This document shows positions 12,716 to 25,293 of a DNA stretch of 64,000 bases, one piece after another; position 1 is the stretch's first letter; each line of letters opens with the position of its first letter. The stretch covers positions 17,291,518 through 17,355,517 of the forward strand of contig NW_024881313.1 of the NCBI RefSeq assembly GCF_018691265.1. Reading direction: 5' to 3'. The notes beneath the pieces were generated by a model. That model was not told the DNA's origin, did not search any database, and saw nothing but the letters and a program-made list of their open reading frames with translations. Both the position numbers and the translations under genes were made by a program. The DNA is from Tyto alba. Its lineage: Eukaryota > Chordata > Aves > Strigiformes > Tytonidae.

Positions 12716-12734
12716 TTTTTTTTTTTTTTTTTTT
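12716..12734. repeat. T run (19) ending in CAG
   Basis: A 19-T run followed by CAGG, acceptor-like in form. The downstream sequence has no convincing donor within 150 bp. Confidence 0.95.
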
Positions 12735-13408
12735 CAGGCAAATTCTCAAAGTCTTTGAGGAATTTAGAACTACTTAACTTTGCCAAATCATCGTTTCTGT
12801 AAGTAGGCTCATTCACAATGTGTAAAATTAGCTTTCTACTGGAATATGAGACAGAATTACTGTGAAGCAAGTATGCAGATTTTATTTTCAAAAACACTGA
12901 TAGTGATATCTCATGTTTTGTCCCTATTTTGTTTGCTCTTCTGCAACCTCTCTGGCAAGCAGGGTGCACTGATAAGCCAGACAGATGTGGCTAAGCAATG
13001 GAACTGAGAGCCATGGAAAGACAAGACAGTTCTTAGTAGCCCCACTGACCAGCTTGGCCACCATCATTAAGCATCCACAGACTTGTCCTTACTTGTGCTA
13101 GCAATGGAGCAACAAGAGATTGTCTCATTTTCTGAACCCATGTCTGAGCAGTATGTCTAACCGTTAGTGTGCCAGGATGGACCATGAATAGACCTTACAG
13201 TGTATAGGAACAGAGTTTGTGATGCTCTAGAACTAATATAAAATAGTTGAATGCTGAGACTCTGAGACAGTAATTTACTAATTAATAGTACTGCTGAAGT
13301 CCTGTTTAATAACAAACATCCAGGGGAGTGAAATGTACCTGAAGTATCAAGATATAGTGCAGTGAGTGCACGCATTACCATTTTGCTTTGATATACAGAT
13401 CAAAGACT

Positions 13409-13430
13409 GCTTGCATCTAGAGATGCAAGC
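13409..13430. other. Near-perfect 22-bp palindrome
   Basis: GCTTGCATCT and AGATGCAAGC pair exactly with only 2 bases between them. Such symmetry can mark a dimeric factor site, but no known motif fits well. Confidence 0.93.
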
Positions 13431-14080
13431 TGCCATACAAGTCCGTACTAAACACCTGCTTGATTATGTGCAACTGATTGTACTATCTGTTTCAAATCTT
13501 TGAGGAGTGCATTTAAGGACCAAGCTTGCTTAATGTTTATTGGTATGATGATATAAATAATTGCTATAGTACTGAGGTCAGCAACATTAGGACTTCTTAG
13601 CAGCATCAAAGAAAAATCTGTATTAATAAAAATAGAAAATATCTGTGGTTTTGTTTTATCCATCCACACAGTAAAATCAAATCTATGTAGTATTACATGT
13701 ATTACTCCCTTAAAAGAAATGGAATTAAATAGTTTCTTGTATGTGTTTGCCATATATTTCCCAATGTATTTATCCTGTTTGTGTGAAAAGATGCCTTAGG
13801 CGTCTTCCAAATTAAAGAAAAGTTAATGAGCATAAAATGTGTTAACAGTTTGTACACCCGTGTGTTACAGCTTCAGCAGCAGTAATTGGGCTAAGTTCAA
13901 CTACAGGTCTTTTAGAAAATAAAGATAGCATTTAATCTGAGACTTCAGCCAGTATTTTAGACCTATGTTTTAGGAAAGAAACAGAATTAGGTAATCTGCT
14001 TAATCTCCAGGCTTCTCAGTTACTGCAGACCCCCATGAAAGCCATATGGAATATTAAACAGAGAAAGTGTTTATTTGATT

Positions 14081-14113
14081 TTTTTGTTTGTTTGTTTGTT
14101 GTGATTTTTTGTT

Positions 14114-14145
<32 letters not shown>
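14081..14145. repeat. (TTTG)n followed by a 31-T run
   Basis: A TTTG-rich stretch at 14083-14101 leads into a 31-T homopolymer at 14115-14145. Simple low-complexity DNA. Confidence 0.95.
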
Positions 14146-14149
<4 letters not shown>

Positions 14150-14909
14150 AGTTAAACAAAAGTGATTGAAAATGGTGTGTGGAAAAGCATGCCTTGTTCT
14201 CAGTTATTTTAAATGGCCTGTCCTATAGTCTGCATGAGTGTCTTTGAGAATGAAGTTACAACTGTTCCTAAATCCATGAATTAATATTGGTATCCAAAGG
14301 ACCAGTGAGGTGAAGGTTTCTTGTCAATGCCAACTGTTTAAGCAACTTCTTTCCTCTCTTTCCTGATCCATACCTCTCCTTCTTCAGCATTTCAAAACAG
14401 CTTATTCCTGACCAGCTTGCCCAGATTCTCAGGCTATGTCCAGACACTGTTGCTGTCTTGCCCAAAATGTTCCCTTGCACAGGTTGTGAAGCTTTGCCAC
14501 TGTCTGAGGAAGCTTTACCTGTCTTTTCCCTCAGAAAGTTTTCTCATGTATGGTTTATGTAATATTTTAGGAGTTGAGATTGATATATCCTGCTAAAACT
14601 GCTTAACTGTTTAAATGCTCAAAGAAAGTGAGCTGGACATGGATGATTATCATCTTTCTTGCCTTTGGGAGAAAGGTGCATCTGTTTGTAAGAGGAGCTC
14701 CCATTTCTGTGATTTTAGCTGAAGGTCTCACCTTGCAAGACCACAAACTCTTCACTCCTTTTGGAGAATTGCTGCCTAGATACCACCCCTGACCTCAGTC
14801 TTCCAGCAGCCATAGGGCTGAGCCCCTCATCTGGCATCAGGCATGCACTCCTTGTTCAGCCAAATGAAGTTTCTTGCCATGCTGCGTTGACCCCTTTCTA
14901 TAGGTTTTA

Positions 14910-14911
<2 letters not shown>

Positions 14912-14944
<33 letters not shown>
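14912..14944. repeat. T run (33) ending in CAG
   Basis: The longest homopolymer in the window, followed by CAG at 14945-14947. A donor-like GTGAGG lies at 14985, so the 37 bp between would be spliceable in principle. The signal may be just the T run. Confidence 0.95.
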
Positions 14945-16143
14945 CAGTTGCAAACACAGCTCAGCATTTCCTGGCTGGCCAGAAGTGAGGCATCCCAGAG
15001 CTGTGGCTTATTTTGCAATGCTCCTCACTAGGTATAGGCTACTGCAGGCCATGTGTTTTGGTTCAGACCCAGTGTCCTGCTAGGATCCATAGGGACTGCG
15101 GGCAGGGGGAGGGCAGATTGGCTGATAGATTGGGGTGGCACATGTGTGCCAGTCCCTGAGTGCCCTTGATAACGCTTCAGTCATCCCTGGGACATTTCTA
15201 CAACCTCTATAAATGATGCCTTCTGGAGTTAACAGCTTTCCTCTTACAGAAGTAAAAGGTAGTTCCTTTTTCTTTTGACCTTATGGCTCTAGAACTGTCA
15301 TGTGTGAATACTTACATGTGGAGCAAAGTGTGGATACCCTCTGCCCTGACCTGGGGCAGGACTCTTAGGCAGCCCTAATAAAAAGTTGTAAGCACGTAGT
15401 TTGCATCACTAGTGGAAATCCTGTTACAGAACTGATTTAAGAAGGGGTTGGTAAATGGCTATGAGGTGCTCAGTGAATTGTGACATACGCTTACCAGTGA
15501 CAGGAGAAATAGAAAGCTGATGAGTTGTGCTTAGGCTGAATCTGCTGAGCTTATGCAATAACAAAAAAGAATTCTCAACCCCGCCAGAAAAGGATTCTGT
15601 CAAATAGCTAGGGCTTCTATTTTATATTTTATTTTTGCACATAATCCTGTGAAAACCTCCTACTCTAGCAACAAATGTCACTTATTAGAATCAGTTATGC
15701 CTTTATTTCCACATATGAATATCGTAAGAAAACTGCAACTACACAGTTCTAGAATGTATTGCAAGAAGGTGGTGCGATGTTTACAGATTGTGCTTTGATG
15801 TCACAAATACCAATCATTTGTTTGTTGTTCTTTGTTAGACAAGACATTCGTTATGAATGCATCAGTCAGCATCTGAAAGCTGCCTCGAAGTGGTCACTCA
15901 CAGCAGGTCTAATTCCCATTAGGTTACCTGGTTTCAATTCTGGAAGAGTGAGAGCATGGCTTATGCTTCATATAGGGCATGGTGCAGAGTTTTGATTTTG
16001 CCTACATCTGGTGTAATATGATCAGCACAGGGTAATTGCATTTTCTGTTGTACTGAAATTTGCAGTTAAAGTATTTTCCTAGTGCTTGAAGAAAGAATGG
16101 ATAAAATACCCAGATGAAAGTGGTGCTACCTAGGCAAGGTGGT

Positions 16144-16235
16144 TTTCTGCCTCTTTTTCTTCTGGTCTGTCACTCTCCTTTCTGTCTTTTCTCCTTTCTG
16201 TTACTCTCCTTTCTGTCCAACATCTCTTCTCCTAC
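16144..16235. repeat. C/T-rich tract with three copies of CTCCTTTCTGT
   Basis: A nearly pure pyrimidine stretch on the + strand. The 11-mer CTCCTTTCTGT occurs at 16175-16185, 16191-16201 and 16206-16216, a 15-16 bp period. Such homopyrimidine-homopurine DNA can form triplex structures, but no function is shown here. Confidence 0.85.
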
Positions 16236-17024
16236 TGCTCTCATAGTTGCTGCGTAACATCTGCTTTCTCACCCTTCCTTCTGCGTGTCATCAAGTATTT
16301 TAAAAGATTTATAACCTTCCAACAAAGAGCATATCGATGCCATCTACTGCTGTTCTCATGACTCTAAGTTCTGTCCCTCTTCTTTGAAGGCCTCCAATGT
16401 CTGGCCAACACAAAATACATCAATATATCTACAATCTCTTACTTTCTTCTGTTTTATGATTTTTATTTAATGTGCAGACTTAATATTAAGAACAGTTATT
16501 TGATGTTTAAAAGCCAATTACAAACTTTATTACTGGACATGTATATAGAAGGAAGTTCTTGAGTAGATTTTCTGGCATAAAGTGAATAGGTGTCTAGAGG
16601 CTTTCCCCTCGCTTCAGGTTTTTATTTATACTTAAAATATCATCCTGGGACTGAAGTGTAAAAGCAATGTACTTAAATACCCTAAACCATTTCTCTCCTG
16701 AGATTAAGGAAATTGATACACAAAGATGGAGCCAACCTGAAGTGCTGGATAAAAATTGTTTTACCGTTTGAAGGGAATAGTATCACCTTAATTTTTTTAG
16801 CTGTATCCAGAAGGGATTGTATGGTTTCTACAATGTCAGGATTGAGACTTCTGAAGGATAATTAAATTTCATTCACAGACAGCAGCTTTCTCTTTAGCAT
16901 ATTTTCCCCATCCATATTATAGCCATTTTATTGCCAGTAAGTCTGACTTCCTGTATTTATACAACAGATTACTGTATCAAGAGACATATTCATGTCAATC
17001 ACGCGTTTCTCAAAGTACTATAAA

Positions 17025-18587
17025 ACGGAAGGTGCAGAAGTCCATGGGACCTGATGAGATGCATCTGTGGGTCTTGAGGGAACTGACAGATGAAGTGGCT
17101 GAGCCACTATCCATCATATTTGAGAAGTTGTGGCAGTCTGGTGGAGTTACTGCTGACTGGAAAAGGAGAAGCTTAACCCCCGTTTTTAAAATGGGGAAAA
17201 AAGGAAGACCCGGGGAACTACAGGCCAGTCAGTTTCACCTCTATGCCCAGCAAGATCATGGAGTGGATCTGCCTGGAACTGTGCTAGGACATATAGCAAA
17301 TAAGAAGGTGTTTGGTGACAGCTGACATGGTTTCACTAAGGGCAAATTGTGTCTGACACATTTGGTGGACTTCCATGTTGGGTTACAAGCATTGGTAGAT
17401 AAGGGAAGAGCAACTGACATCATCTACCTGGACTTCTGCAAAGCATTTGTCACTGTCCCACATGACATCCTTGTCTCTAAATGAGACACATGGGTCTGAT
17501 GGATGGACCACTCAGTGGATAAGAAATTGGCTGGATGGTCACACTGAAAAGGTTGCGGTCACTGTTTTGATTTCCAAGTGGAGAGCAGTGATAAGCGGTG
17601 TTCCTCAGCAGCCGGTGTTGGGACCAGTGCTGTTTAACATCTTTGTTGGTGACACGAGCACTGGGATTGAGTGCACCCTCAGCAAGTTTGCTGAGAACAC
17701 TAAACTGTGTGGTGTGGTTGACATGCTGGAGGGAAGGGATGCCATCCACAGGGACCTGGACAGGCTTGAGGGGTGGGCCCGTGTGAACTTCATGACGTTT
17801 AACAAGGCCAAGTGCAAGGTCCTGAACATGGGTCAGGGCAATCTCAAGCACAAACACAGACTGAGCAATGAGTGGATTGAGAGCAGCTCCAAGAAGAAGG
17901 ACAGGGGTGTATTAGTAGATGGAAAACTGGCTATGATCCAGCAATGTGCACTCGCAGCCCAGAAAGCCAACTGTGTCCTGGGCTACATCAAGAGAAATGT
18001 GGACAGCAGGTCAAGGGAGGGGATTCTCCCCCTCCACTCTGCTCTCGTGAGATCCCATCTGGAGTAATGTGTCCAGCTCTGGGGATCCCAAAGTAAGAAA
18101 GACGTGGACCTTTTGAGGCAAGTCTGGAGGAGGACCACAAAGATGATCAGGGGGCTGGAGCACTACCCTTGTGAGGACAGGCTGAGAGGGTTGAGGCTGT
18201 TCAGCCTAGAGGAGGCTCCAGGAAGAACTTCTATCAGTTTTCCAGTATTGAAAGGTGGCCTACAGGAAAGTTGGGGAGGGATTCTTTATCAGGGAGTGTA
18301 GTGAATAGGATGAGGGGTAATGGTTTTAAACTGAAAGAAGGTAGATTTAGGTTATAGCTACAAGGAAGAAATTCTTTACTGTGAGGGTGGTGAGTCACTG
18401 GAACGGGTTGCTCGGAGAAGCTGTGGCTGCTTTTTCCCTGGAAGTGCTCAAGACCAGGTTGGACGGGGCTTTGAGCAACCTGGTGTAGTGGAAGGTGTCC
18501 CTGCCCATGGCAGGGGGGTTAGGAACTAAATGATCTTTAAGGTCTCTTCCAACCCAAACCATTCTATGATTCTGTGATCCTATGATT
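17025..18587 (+). mobile_element. CR1 LINE, 5'-truncated, ORF2 reverse transcriptase to 3' tail
   Basis: A CR1 non-LTR retrotransposon copy, sense on the + strand. It begins inside the reverse transcriptase domain (GPDEMH then LRELTDEVAEPLSIIFEKLW, 17041-17130) and runs through motif A (YLDFCKAF, about 17420-17450), WIRNWLDGH (17516-17545), the [14 protein letters not shown] block (17600-17645), the thumb and C-terminal region, the 3' UTR and a tail of three octamers close to ATTCTATG at 18561-18584. Several defects show the copy is dead. The frame shifts near 17210, a stop follows at 17322-17325, the frame changes again before 17447, and a stop interrupts the HLEYC-type motif at 18065-18067. 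The usual FADD catalytic box reads FAEN at about 17683-17695. Near 18215-18270 the coding match is shortened, consistent with a small internal deletion. The full CR1 element is about 4.5 kb, so roughly the 5' two thirds is missing. The exact 5' edge is uncertain by about 20 bp. Confidence 0.96.
17447..18301 (+). pseudogene. CR1 ORF2 relic (reverse transcriptase palm to C-terminal domain)
   Basis: The longest surviving reading frame of the CR1 copy, open from 17447 to a stop at 18065-18067 and then in the same frame to 18301. In a live element this protein copies CR1 RNA into DNA at the insertion site. Visible family blocks are [96 protein letters not shown] and, after the stop, TTKMIRGLEHYPCEDRLRGL. 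The two acidic catalytic residues of the FADD box are replaced (FAEN) and the nearby QGS turn reads QQP, so no activity is expected. The part of the palm that lies in another frame is at 17032-17446. There is no sign of reuse as a host gene. Confidence 0.93.
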
Positions 18588-21500
18588 ATTTATTAAAAGT
18601 ACATGCACTTATGCAATTAATTTGCTGTGAATATTCTGTATAAATAACTTGTAGAGTGGTGTGTGTTGACCTTTAAAAAAGCTGACTTTAGTCTCAGCTC
18701 CAGCATCACTGAAGACTGAACTAATTGATATAGAACTAAAGCTGAATAAACTTATTTATCATAATAAGTAGACGTTGATGTGAGCTACTGTTATGGTTAA
18801 AGCTAGACTGAAATTTCAGTGGGTGGCAAAGAGAGTTAAGATAAAGTGGTTTAAAGCTGATGCTTGAAATATAAGTAGCAAAGTAAAACAATAAAGACTA
18901 GTCTTTGATACCAGCTTCAGTTTAGCTAGGGTCAGTTGTGATTGAAAATTATGGTTTTAATAAGCAATCCTAAATGATTTGGTAATTTATTTCCATTCCT
19001 GGTCAACAGCTGTCTGCTGACTGACATTTTTACTGGCTGTCCCAGAAAACACCAAGTATTGAGTGAACTCCAGAGGCTGAACTACATCATTATTAGTGAT
19101 CCCTTTAGTCAGAATTAAGATAAATGTCAGGGTCAGAAGTAAGATAAATTTCAGTTTTCCCATTAAAAGTGAGAAGCAATTTTTCAAATCAGAGTAACTG
19201 ATCCGATGATGGCTATGGCCAGGATGTCTGGCAAATTCAACTTCCATCAGGAAGCATAAGTGTCAATAGCCTGAAATATTTCTCTGGAAGAATCATGGAT
19301 TCAGTGAGCCCTCAACACATCCAGGACAGAGTCTCGGGATCCAGATTGATACGCCTATCCTGTCAATTTAACAGACCCAGAATCCTTTTATGGCACTAAG
19401 GCAAACTGCTCAGATCCTGAAAAGAGTGTAATTGTTCCCTTAACTGCTAGCACAGTCTTTCAGGAACGGTACTTGCCTTGTCCTAGCTGTCACATTTTCT
19501 TGTGAAAAATGTTTGGGGAAGTGCCAGTTAGAGTTAAAATCATGCCATGAGTGACTCTAACTGTTTATCAGTACACACGTTCGGGTTCCCACAGTTCTTG
19601 CTGGCACTGCTTCATTTACCAGTATGGACAAAGTCTGTCTGTACCTACAAGAAGCATCATGTTGTCACTCCAGCCCACAAGTGGAATTTTGAGCAAAGCA
19701 GCTTCAGATTAGGTCCCATGATGAGTTCAGACAGGCCAAGGCTTGAGGCGTGCTGCCATGCAGCCCGGATCCAACCAAGTTATGAGCTGCCCATATTTGC
19801 AGAGTAGATGTTTACTTCTCAGTTGCTTGTCCCAGGCTCCCTTTACAGACAGTGGAGGTCTTAAGGTATGAGTCACCTGAACCCAAAATACATAAACTGT
19901 GCCTTACAGGGCCCGTTTCTTACTACTTGTTATAAAGAGAGAGTGGGTGACCTACCACCACTTGAAGTGGGATGTTATGATCGCCACTCCAGGTCCTGTG
20001 CTTTCTGACCATGACTTAGCAGCTGAGATATGGGAGGATTTTCAGTTCACAGGAAGTTTGGGAAGGTTTCCGTTTCATGTGGATGTCAGACTTAAATGAG
20101 CTTTTGAGAAAAATTAAGCTTTATGTGAACTAGAACACCAGATTTTTGGACAGAACTATATTACATGTTCTTTAGAGAGATAATAACTAATCATAACACA
20201 AGACTCCGGAGGTTAAGTCTTGTTTATTTTTCATCAGTCTTTGAAACAGCCAGTACTCCAGAAATAAAAATGATGCAGTGATTTTAATGAGGCTCTGCTC
20301 CTTTGTCTTTGTGTCTCTTGCCCTACTGTTCTAATGTTTACATTTTAATGTAGGTTTGTTCCCAATGTTGACCTCATATAAAGGATTTGGGGCTGTTTTT
20401 TTTTGCAACAGTACATCACTGAACACATGCATTTAGCAGCAATTTACATTATAAGTGAATTTAGGCATGTTATACCGGTTTGTTCAAAGCACCAAATGAG
20501 CTGTACCTGGCACTCAGAAGCCAGGAATGCCACTATATTCATGGTTTTGAATCATAACTGCAGAGTTCAGAAGTCAATCTGAGCCTATACCAGTAATTTA
20601 TAGTAGCATATTGACATAAAATTCTTTCAGTTTTCATTACTAGTTCTCAAGGACCCTCACTGATGGCTGCTGCTAATACCTTTTCTTGAGTATTGAAGTC
20701 AGAGAAAAGGATTCTGGACTTTTGAGCTCAGGGATCCAGTCCCAGCAAGTACATCTTTGAAAAATGCTTTGTTATAAGGTAGGAAGGCAAGTGAGGCTTG
20801 TACAAGGTCAAAAAGGGATCACAAAATGAACATTTGAGGTTATCTGCTGAACAGTTAAAATTATGCTTTGAATATTTTAAAAGACTTTCATGTTATGATA
20901 AGTTAAGTAACTGATTTTATATTGGAGTATTTTAGGTTAGGAGTTTCTGCAACCTATAATTTAGTAAAACACACACAGAATGGAAGTATTTACTTCTATC
21001 TTTCTATTACAGAAGTTCAGAATTACAATAATGTAAATTACGACACGTGGAAGAAATGAAAATATTTTATTCTAATATAAAAGTTTTCTTAAAAATAGTT
21101 ATTGATGCCAAAATTGGACTAATATCTAGGAAAGCTCAAATTCTAATTTTTATTTCATTATTTTGAGTGTATTGCATATGTATTTTTATCTGCTATCCAC
21201 AAAAAAAACCTCCATTCACATTACATATAGTAAGCAATCCTTCAGTGACAGTGACCTGCAAAACTTAAGGCCAGTATTTGTCAATACTTTCTCATGTAGC
21301 ATGAACAAAACCAGCTGTGGAACTTATGGGTATAGGACAATCTTATGGTCAAGAATTTAAAAACATTTCCAATGAAATTAGATATTTACTATCAGTAAGA
21401 GTATTGGCAGTTATATAACTATTTCTAAAAAAGGAACTGTAAAACTGTTTTTATCTCACACCTGAGAGCTAAATTTGTCAGGAATAAAGGATAATAAATG

Positions 21501-21594
21501 AAGAGCAAACTATTTCACATTTGTCCTAGGGTATTGCATTTTCAGTTCAAACTTGTAGTACCGTTGGAGACAGGGAGCCAAAGATGAATTATGC
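18588..21594. other. Unique DNA between two CR1 copies
   Basis: No gene, repeat family or structured element recognised. Short frames at 19547-19807 and 18987-19247 lack similarity or splice support. Confidence 0.65.
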
Positions 21595-21965
21595 CCCTGT
21601 ACACATTCACATTTGCTTTCATATTGAATATTGTGTGCACCTTAGTCCCCTCATCTCAGAAAGGTTGCGTTAGAGCCGGTGCAGGTTCAGAAAAGGGCAA
21701 CAAGCACAATCAAATATGTGGCCTGCTCTCACATGAAGAATGATCGAGCATGCTAGGGCTCCTCAATCTGGAAGAGATGACTTAGGAATGTAAAATTATG
21801 AATGGCATGAAGTGGGCAGAGAAAGATTAATTTGTTCAGTACAAAGCACAGGAAAAAAACCTAGTAGGAGCTGAGTTCAAACCAAGGAAAAGCAAGTGTT
21901 TCTCTAGCCAACATACAGCGACCTCGTGTGAATACTTGCAAAAGACACTGTGAAGTTTGAGTGAA
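21595..21965 (+). mobile_element. Old CR1-like LINE relic (C-terminal ORF2 and 3' UTR)
   Basis: A heavily mutated remnant of an ancient CR1-type LINE. The best-preserved part is at 21673-21710, which reads as EPVQVQKRATSTIK in one frame and matches the conserved block at the start of the CR1 C-terminal region. A diverged equivalent of the GLFSLEKRRLRGDLI block follows at 21757-21790. The noncoding similarity continues through the ATTATGAATGGCATG stretch at 21806-21820. Many small insertions and stops show long neutral decay, much older than the copy at 17025. Edges are approximate. Confidence 0.75.
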
Positions 21966-24837
21966 TGTAAAGAATGACTGTCAAAATACTTATCTAAGAC
22001 ATCCATTGCAATTTACAAAGCAGACACACTATGTCAAGCTTAGAAAATATCCTAAATTAAAATAGTTTGAGTGTATGAGAGTATAAGGAAAGAATGTTAC
22101 ATGTTTTCCTTGTTCTTACACTTCCCTAGCTATGTCCTTCAGCTAGATGGATTCTTGCTCTGAACCAGAGGAATTCTTATATTTTTACTCTGGGTCTGAT
22201 CCCAAAGGACAATTGATATCTTTCTCTATATGAACCTTTGGTTTCAAAACAACAAATGGTATATGCATTGATTTTTACTACAAAAAGTTGACATAAACAG
22301 TCTAAAATAAACCCCTTACTGATGCTTCTGGTTTCTTGTAGTCCCTACTATTTCCCAACCTGTCACACAGCAAACTGGGGTTGCAGCCACTGGTTAGCAG
22401 ATGACCTTGACTATGTTTACTGTGAATTTATGTAGAAAGATATTTTATTGTTACAGAGAATTAAAGAAGTCAACCCAACAGTTTTCCATGACCTCACAGT
22501 GAAATCTGACATTGACTACTTTATATAACTCCATAAACTACTGGAGACAATACTCTTGGGCCCATTGCAACAAATGAGAAAACATTGCCTTAAAAATACA
22601 ACACTATGTCTCTAGTTGTGAAAGAAAGTATACGTCAAATAAGACCGAATTTTTTGCTTTGGCAAAATATCAGATCTCCTATCCATGGCTGATGAACACT
22701 GTTAAAAAAAGAAACATAATGGACCATGCAAAAAAAAGAAAAAGGAGAGGTCTCTAACTGGTGCAGGTGATTCACCTCCGAATATCTGTAAATAATAATC
22801 TCATGGAACTTTTTTAGACTATTTCAGTGTATATCTTTGAATCCTTAGAAATGATCTGAACAGACAGTTTAAGAGTCACTAATGCCATTAGGGTTTTAAT
22901 AGTTATTAATTCAGCCATTTTAACTTCCAAGTAGTGAGATGTAGTTTTACTTACCAATTTTATTCTTAAAGTGTTTCAAGAGGTTGCTGGTGCTAGCATA
23001 TTTGAGTTTTACATGTGCCTCAGCATTTCTGCAGGTTAATAATGTCCTGAAGGCTGCAGGATTTCCTTTTGGTTTCCAAAATTACATATGCATTATTGCA
23101 AATGAGTTCTGCCACAAAGGAATTCATAATGAAAACATCAGAGGGAATTAAAGTGTTTCTTATAATACTTGAGCTTGCTCCATTAATCTGAGGGCAAAAT
23201 GAATTGAGTCATTATGTTCCCAGATGGTATTAGGGACCAAATGGGCAGCCCTGTCCCAGCTTGATATTTTTTTTTTTTCCACTGTAAGTATTTTTTGCTG
23301 GGGGAGTGGGTCAAGTCCAGGGGCAGCAAACCCATAGTGGGTAATTGAAGTCCCAGAGTAATGTTTTAATTCAAGTTTTAATCTTTATGCACAGAGACAG
23401 CAGGTCGTTCTTAACTACCAAGAGAAGCAGGAAGATTAAGAATGTACACAGTGCATTACCTTGAGAGGAGAGTGAAGGAGGATAAGTATCTTTTACTGTA
23501 GAATCATCTGGCTTTAAAGAGCTGTCTTCTCATATCTATATGCATGACTTCATGGCAAATTTGTTAATGTCTGAAAGGTGTCTGAAAACCATCATGCAAC
23601 ATAATAATAACAACAGTGTTGTGTTATTTGTGATTGTCAAGGATATGAATGAAACAGTATCTTTAATTAAGCTGGCTGATCCACCTGGAAAAACTAGACA
23701 AGATTTCAAATCTGAAATAGGAGCAACAAACTTGGAGCTAGTATTTATGAAAGCAGTTAAAAGGTTCAGTTCTACCACTGCACTATGTATGTCTTATAGG
23801 GAGATTTGAGTGCATTTTTACTTATTTGTAATGAAGAAACATCTAGATATCTTGAGCGTATCTTTGTGCAAAAGAAAGTTATCAACCTCTTCAAATAATA
23901 TGTTTGGTTTTAAGCAGACTGCTCTCATACCTAGAACACCTCTTATGTATTCATGTGGTGTATTTACACTAGATATTGTAAGCAGATACAATTCTGCTCT
24001 TGCTGTCTTCCAGGTGGATGTGAATTTCTTTTATCCCTGCTACAAGATGTAAAATCTGTGTAACTATGTTAGATGACACTGCCTCTGGATATATATCATA
24101 CTGGAAAGATGGATTTGTTTGTCTATGGTGGAGTCTGCGCTAGTGTGGATCCAGATGGTTATCTCAGTCTAGAGCTCAATGAGCTTGCGTGTGACCACAA
24201 GAAACCATAAATATGTATCAAAATTATTTCTTTGCATCTGAAAATGACAGTTCTGAGAAGTGTTGGGATCAGACTGGTAGAAGTCTGTGTTCATGGCAAA
24301 GCGGAAGCTGTGCTTGTTCAACAACAGGGCTCTGCCTGTGCTGCTGAGCTAGGAATTGTGTAGTCTTTCAAAATGGGAACCAGTAGAGAATGGGTGAGGT
24401 TGTAGCTTCTTTTCCTGCCCTGAAACTTCTAGCTTATTTCTGTAGAAAACACTTTCCTCAAAAATGGCATAGGCAGAGCTACAGTTAAAGCTGTCAGACA
24501 TATCTTTCATATAAAACCATTTTTTTTTTTTACTGGAAATATCCCATTTGTTTGTCAGCATGTTCTTTAGAACTGGCTTGGTTTTGAAAGACTTCTCTAG
24601 AAACAAGGACAGAAGCCTTTCTGATCTGTAATTATTTTTCTGTTTCAAAAAACCCCATTGATATATCAGAACCAGTTGTAAATGGGATTGGGTTTGGGTC
24701 AGAGATCACAATCAGTGACTAATCACCCTCATCAGTTTCTGGTTTGGGTCTTCTCAAGGGAAAATAAGACAGGTTCTTAACATTGCCACCAATATATATC
24801 CCCATCTTGGTTACTGCATCTCACCTGGTACTTTTAT

Positions 24838-25040
24838 CCAGATCCACAACCTCTTCTCTTTCCTAATCTTTGCCTTCTGTTTTCTTTTTGCTTTCTTCTG
24901 CTGCTGGTTTTGTTTCCACCTCCACCTATTTCATTTAACTTTCTCTACTTTTCCATTTCTTCCTCCTTTGATTTTCTTTCCACGCATCTTGCTGTTACTG
25001 TACCTTTTTTTTTTTTTTTTTCCCCCTTCTTTTTCTTCTG
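24838..25040. repeat. About 200 bp of C/T-rich low-complexity DNA
   Basis: Pyrimidines dominate from 24838 to 25040 on the + strand, including a 17-T run at 25005-25021 followed by five C. It leads into the acceptor-like site at 25102/25103. It may be simple low-complexity sequence or an unusually long polypyrimidine tract. Confidence 0.85.
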
Positions 25041-25102
25041 ACTGACCACTATAATCCCCAAATCAACCTCGACTGCTGTTACTTGGTTGCTTCCCTTTGC
25101 AG

Positions 25103-25293
25103 CCACCGGTGCTAGTTCTGCACAGTTTGCTGCACTTCATGTCTCCACAGCAAAGGCAAGCAGAAAACAAGGCTTTGAAAAGCCCATTGTAGTAAACAGT
25201 GTGATCCCAGGGGTTGTGTTTGGATCGTTTGCTATAAAATCAACAATGGAGAATGATACAAGCAATTCATGCCTTCTACTAGCCAGACCTTAG
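25103..25293 (+). other. Candidate coding exon after the C/T-rich tract
   Basis: CTTGGTTGCTTCCCTTTGCAG ends at 25102, a strong acceptor at the end of the 24.84-25.04 kb C/T-rich tract. The following frame (phase 1) encodes TGASSAQFAALHVSTAKASR and later GFEKPIVVNSVIPGVVFGSF, with a stop at 25291-25293. Composition is less AT-rich than neighbouring DNA. A weak donor-like GTAAAC occurs at 25190. The peptide is plausible in composition but matches no family I know. Confidence 0.15.

Larger units (their letters stand above)
10281..16140. other. Unique AT-rich DNA with T runs
   Basis: No gene recognised. A GAA-rich stretch with a direct repeat (ATTAATACTGAAGAA at 12392, ATTAATACTAAAGAA at 12438) lies just upstream of a possible 39-bp exon (12487-12525, donor AGG|GTAAGT, weak acceptor). 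The rest shows no structure I can explain. Confidence 0.65.

Noticed and set aside
5210..14944. T runs as poly(A) tails of minus-strand retrogenes
   Set aside because: No gene-like sequence lies next to the runs, and CR1 machinery does not use poly(A) tails.
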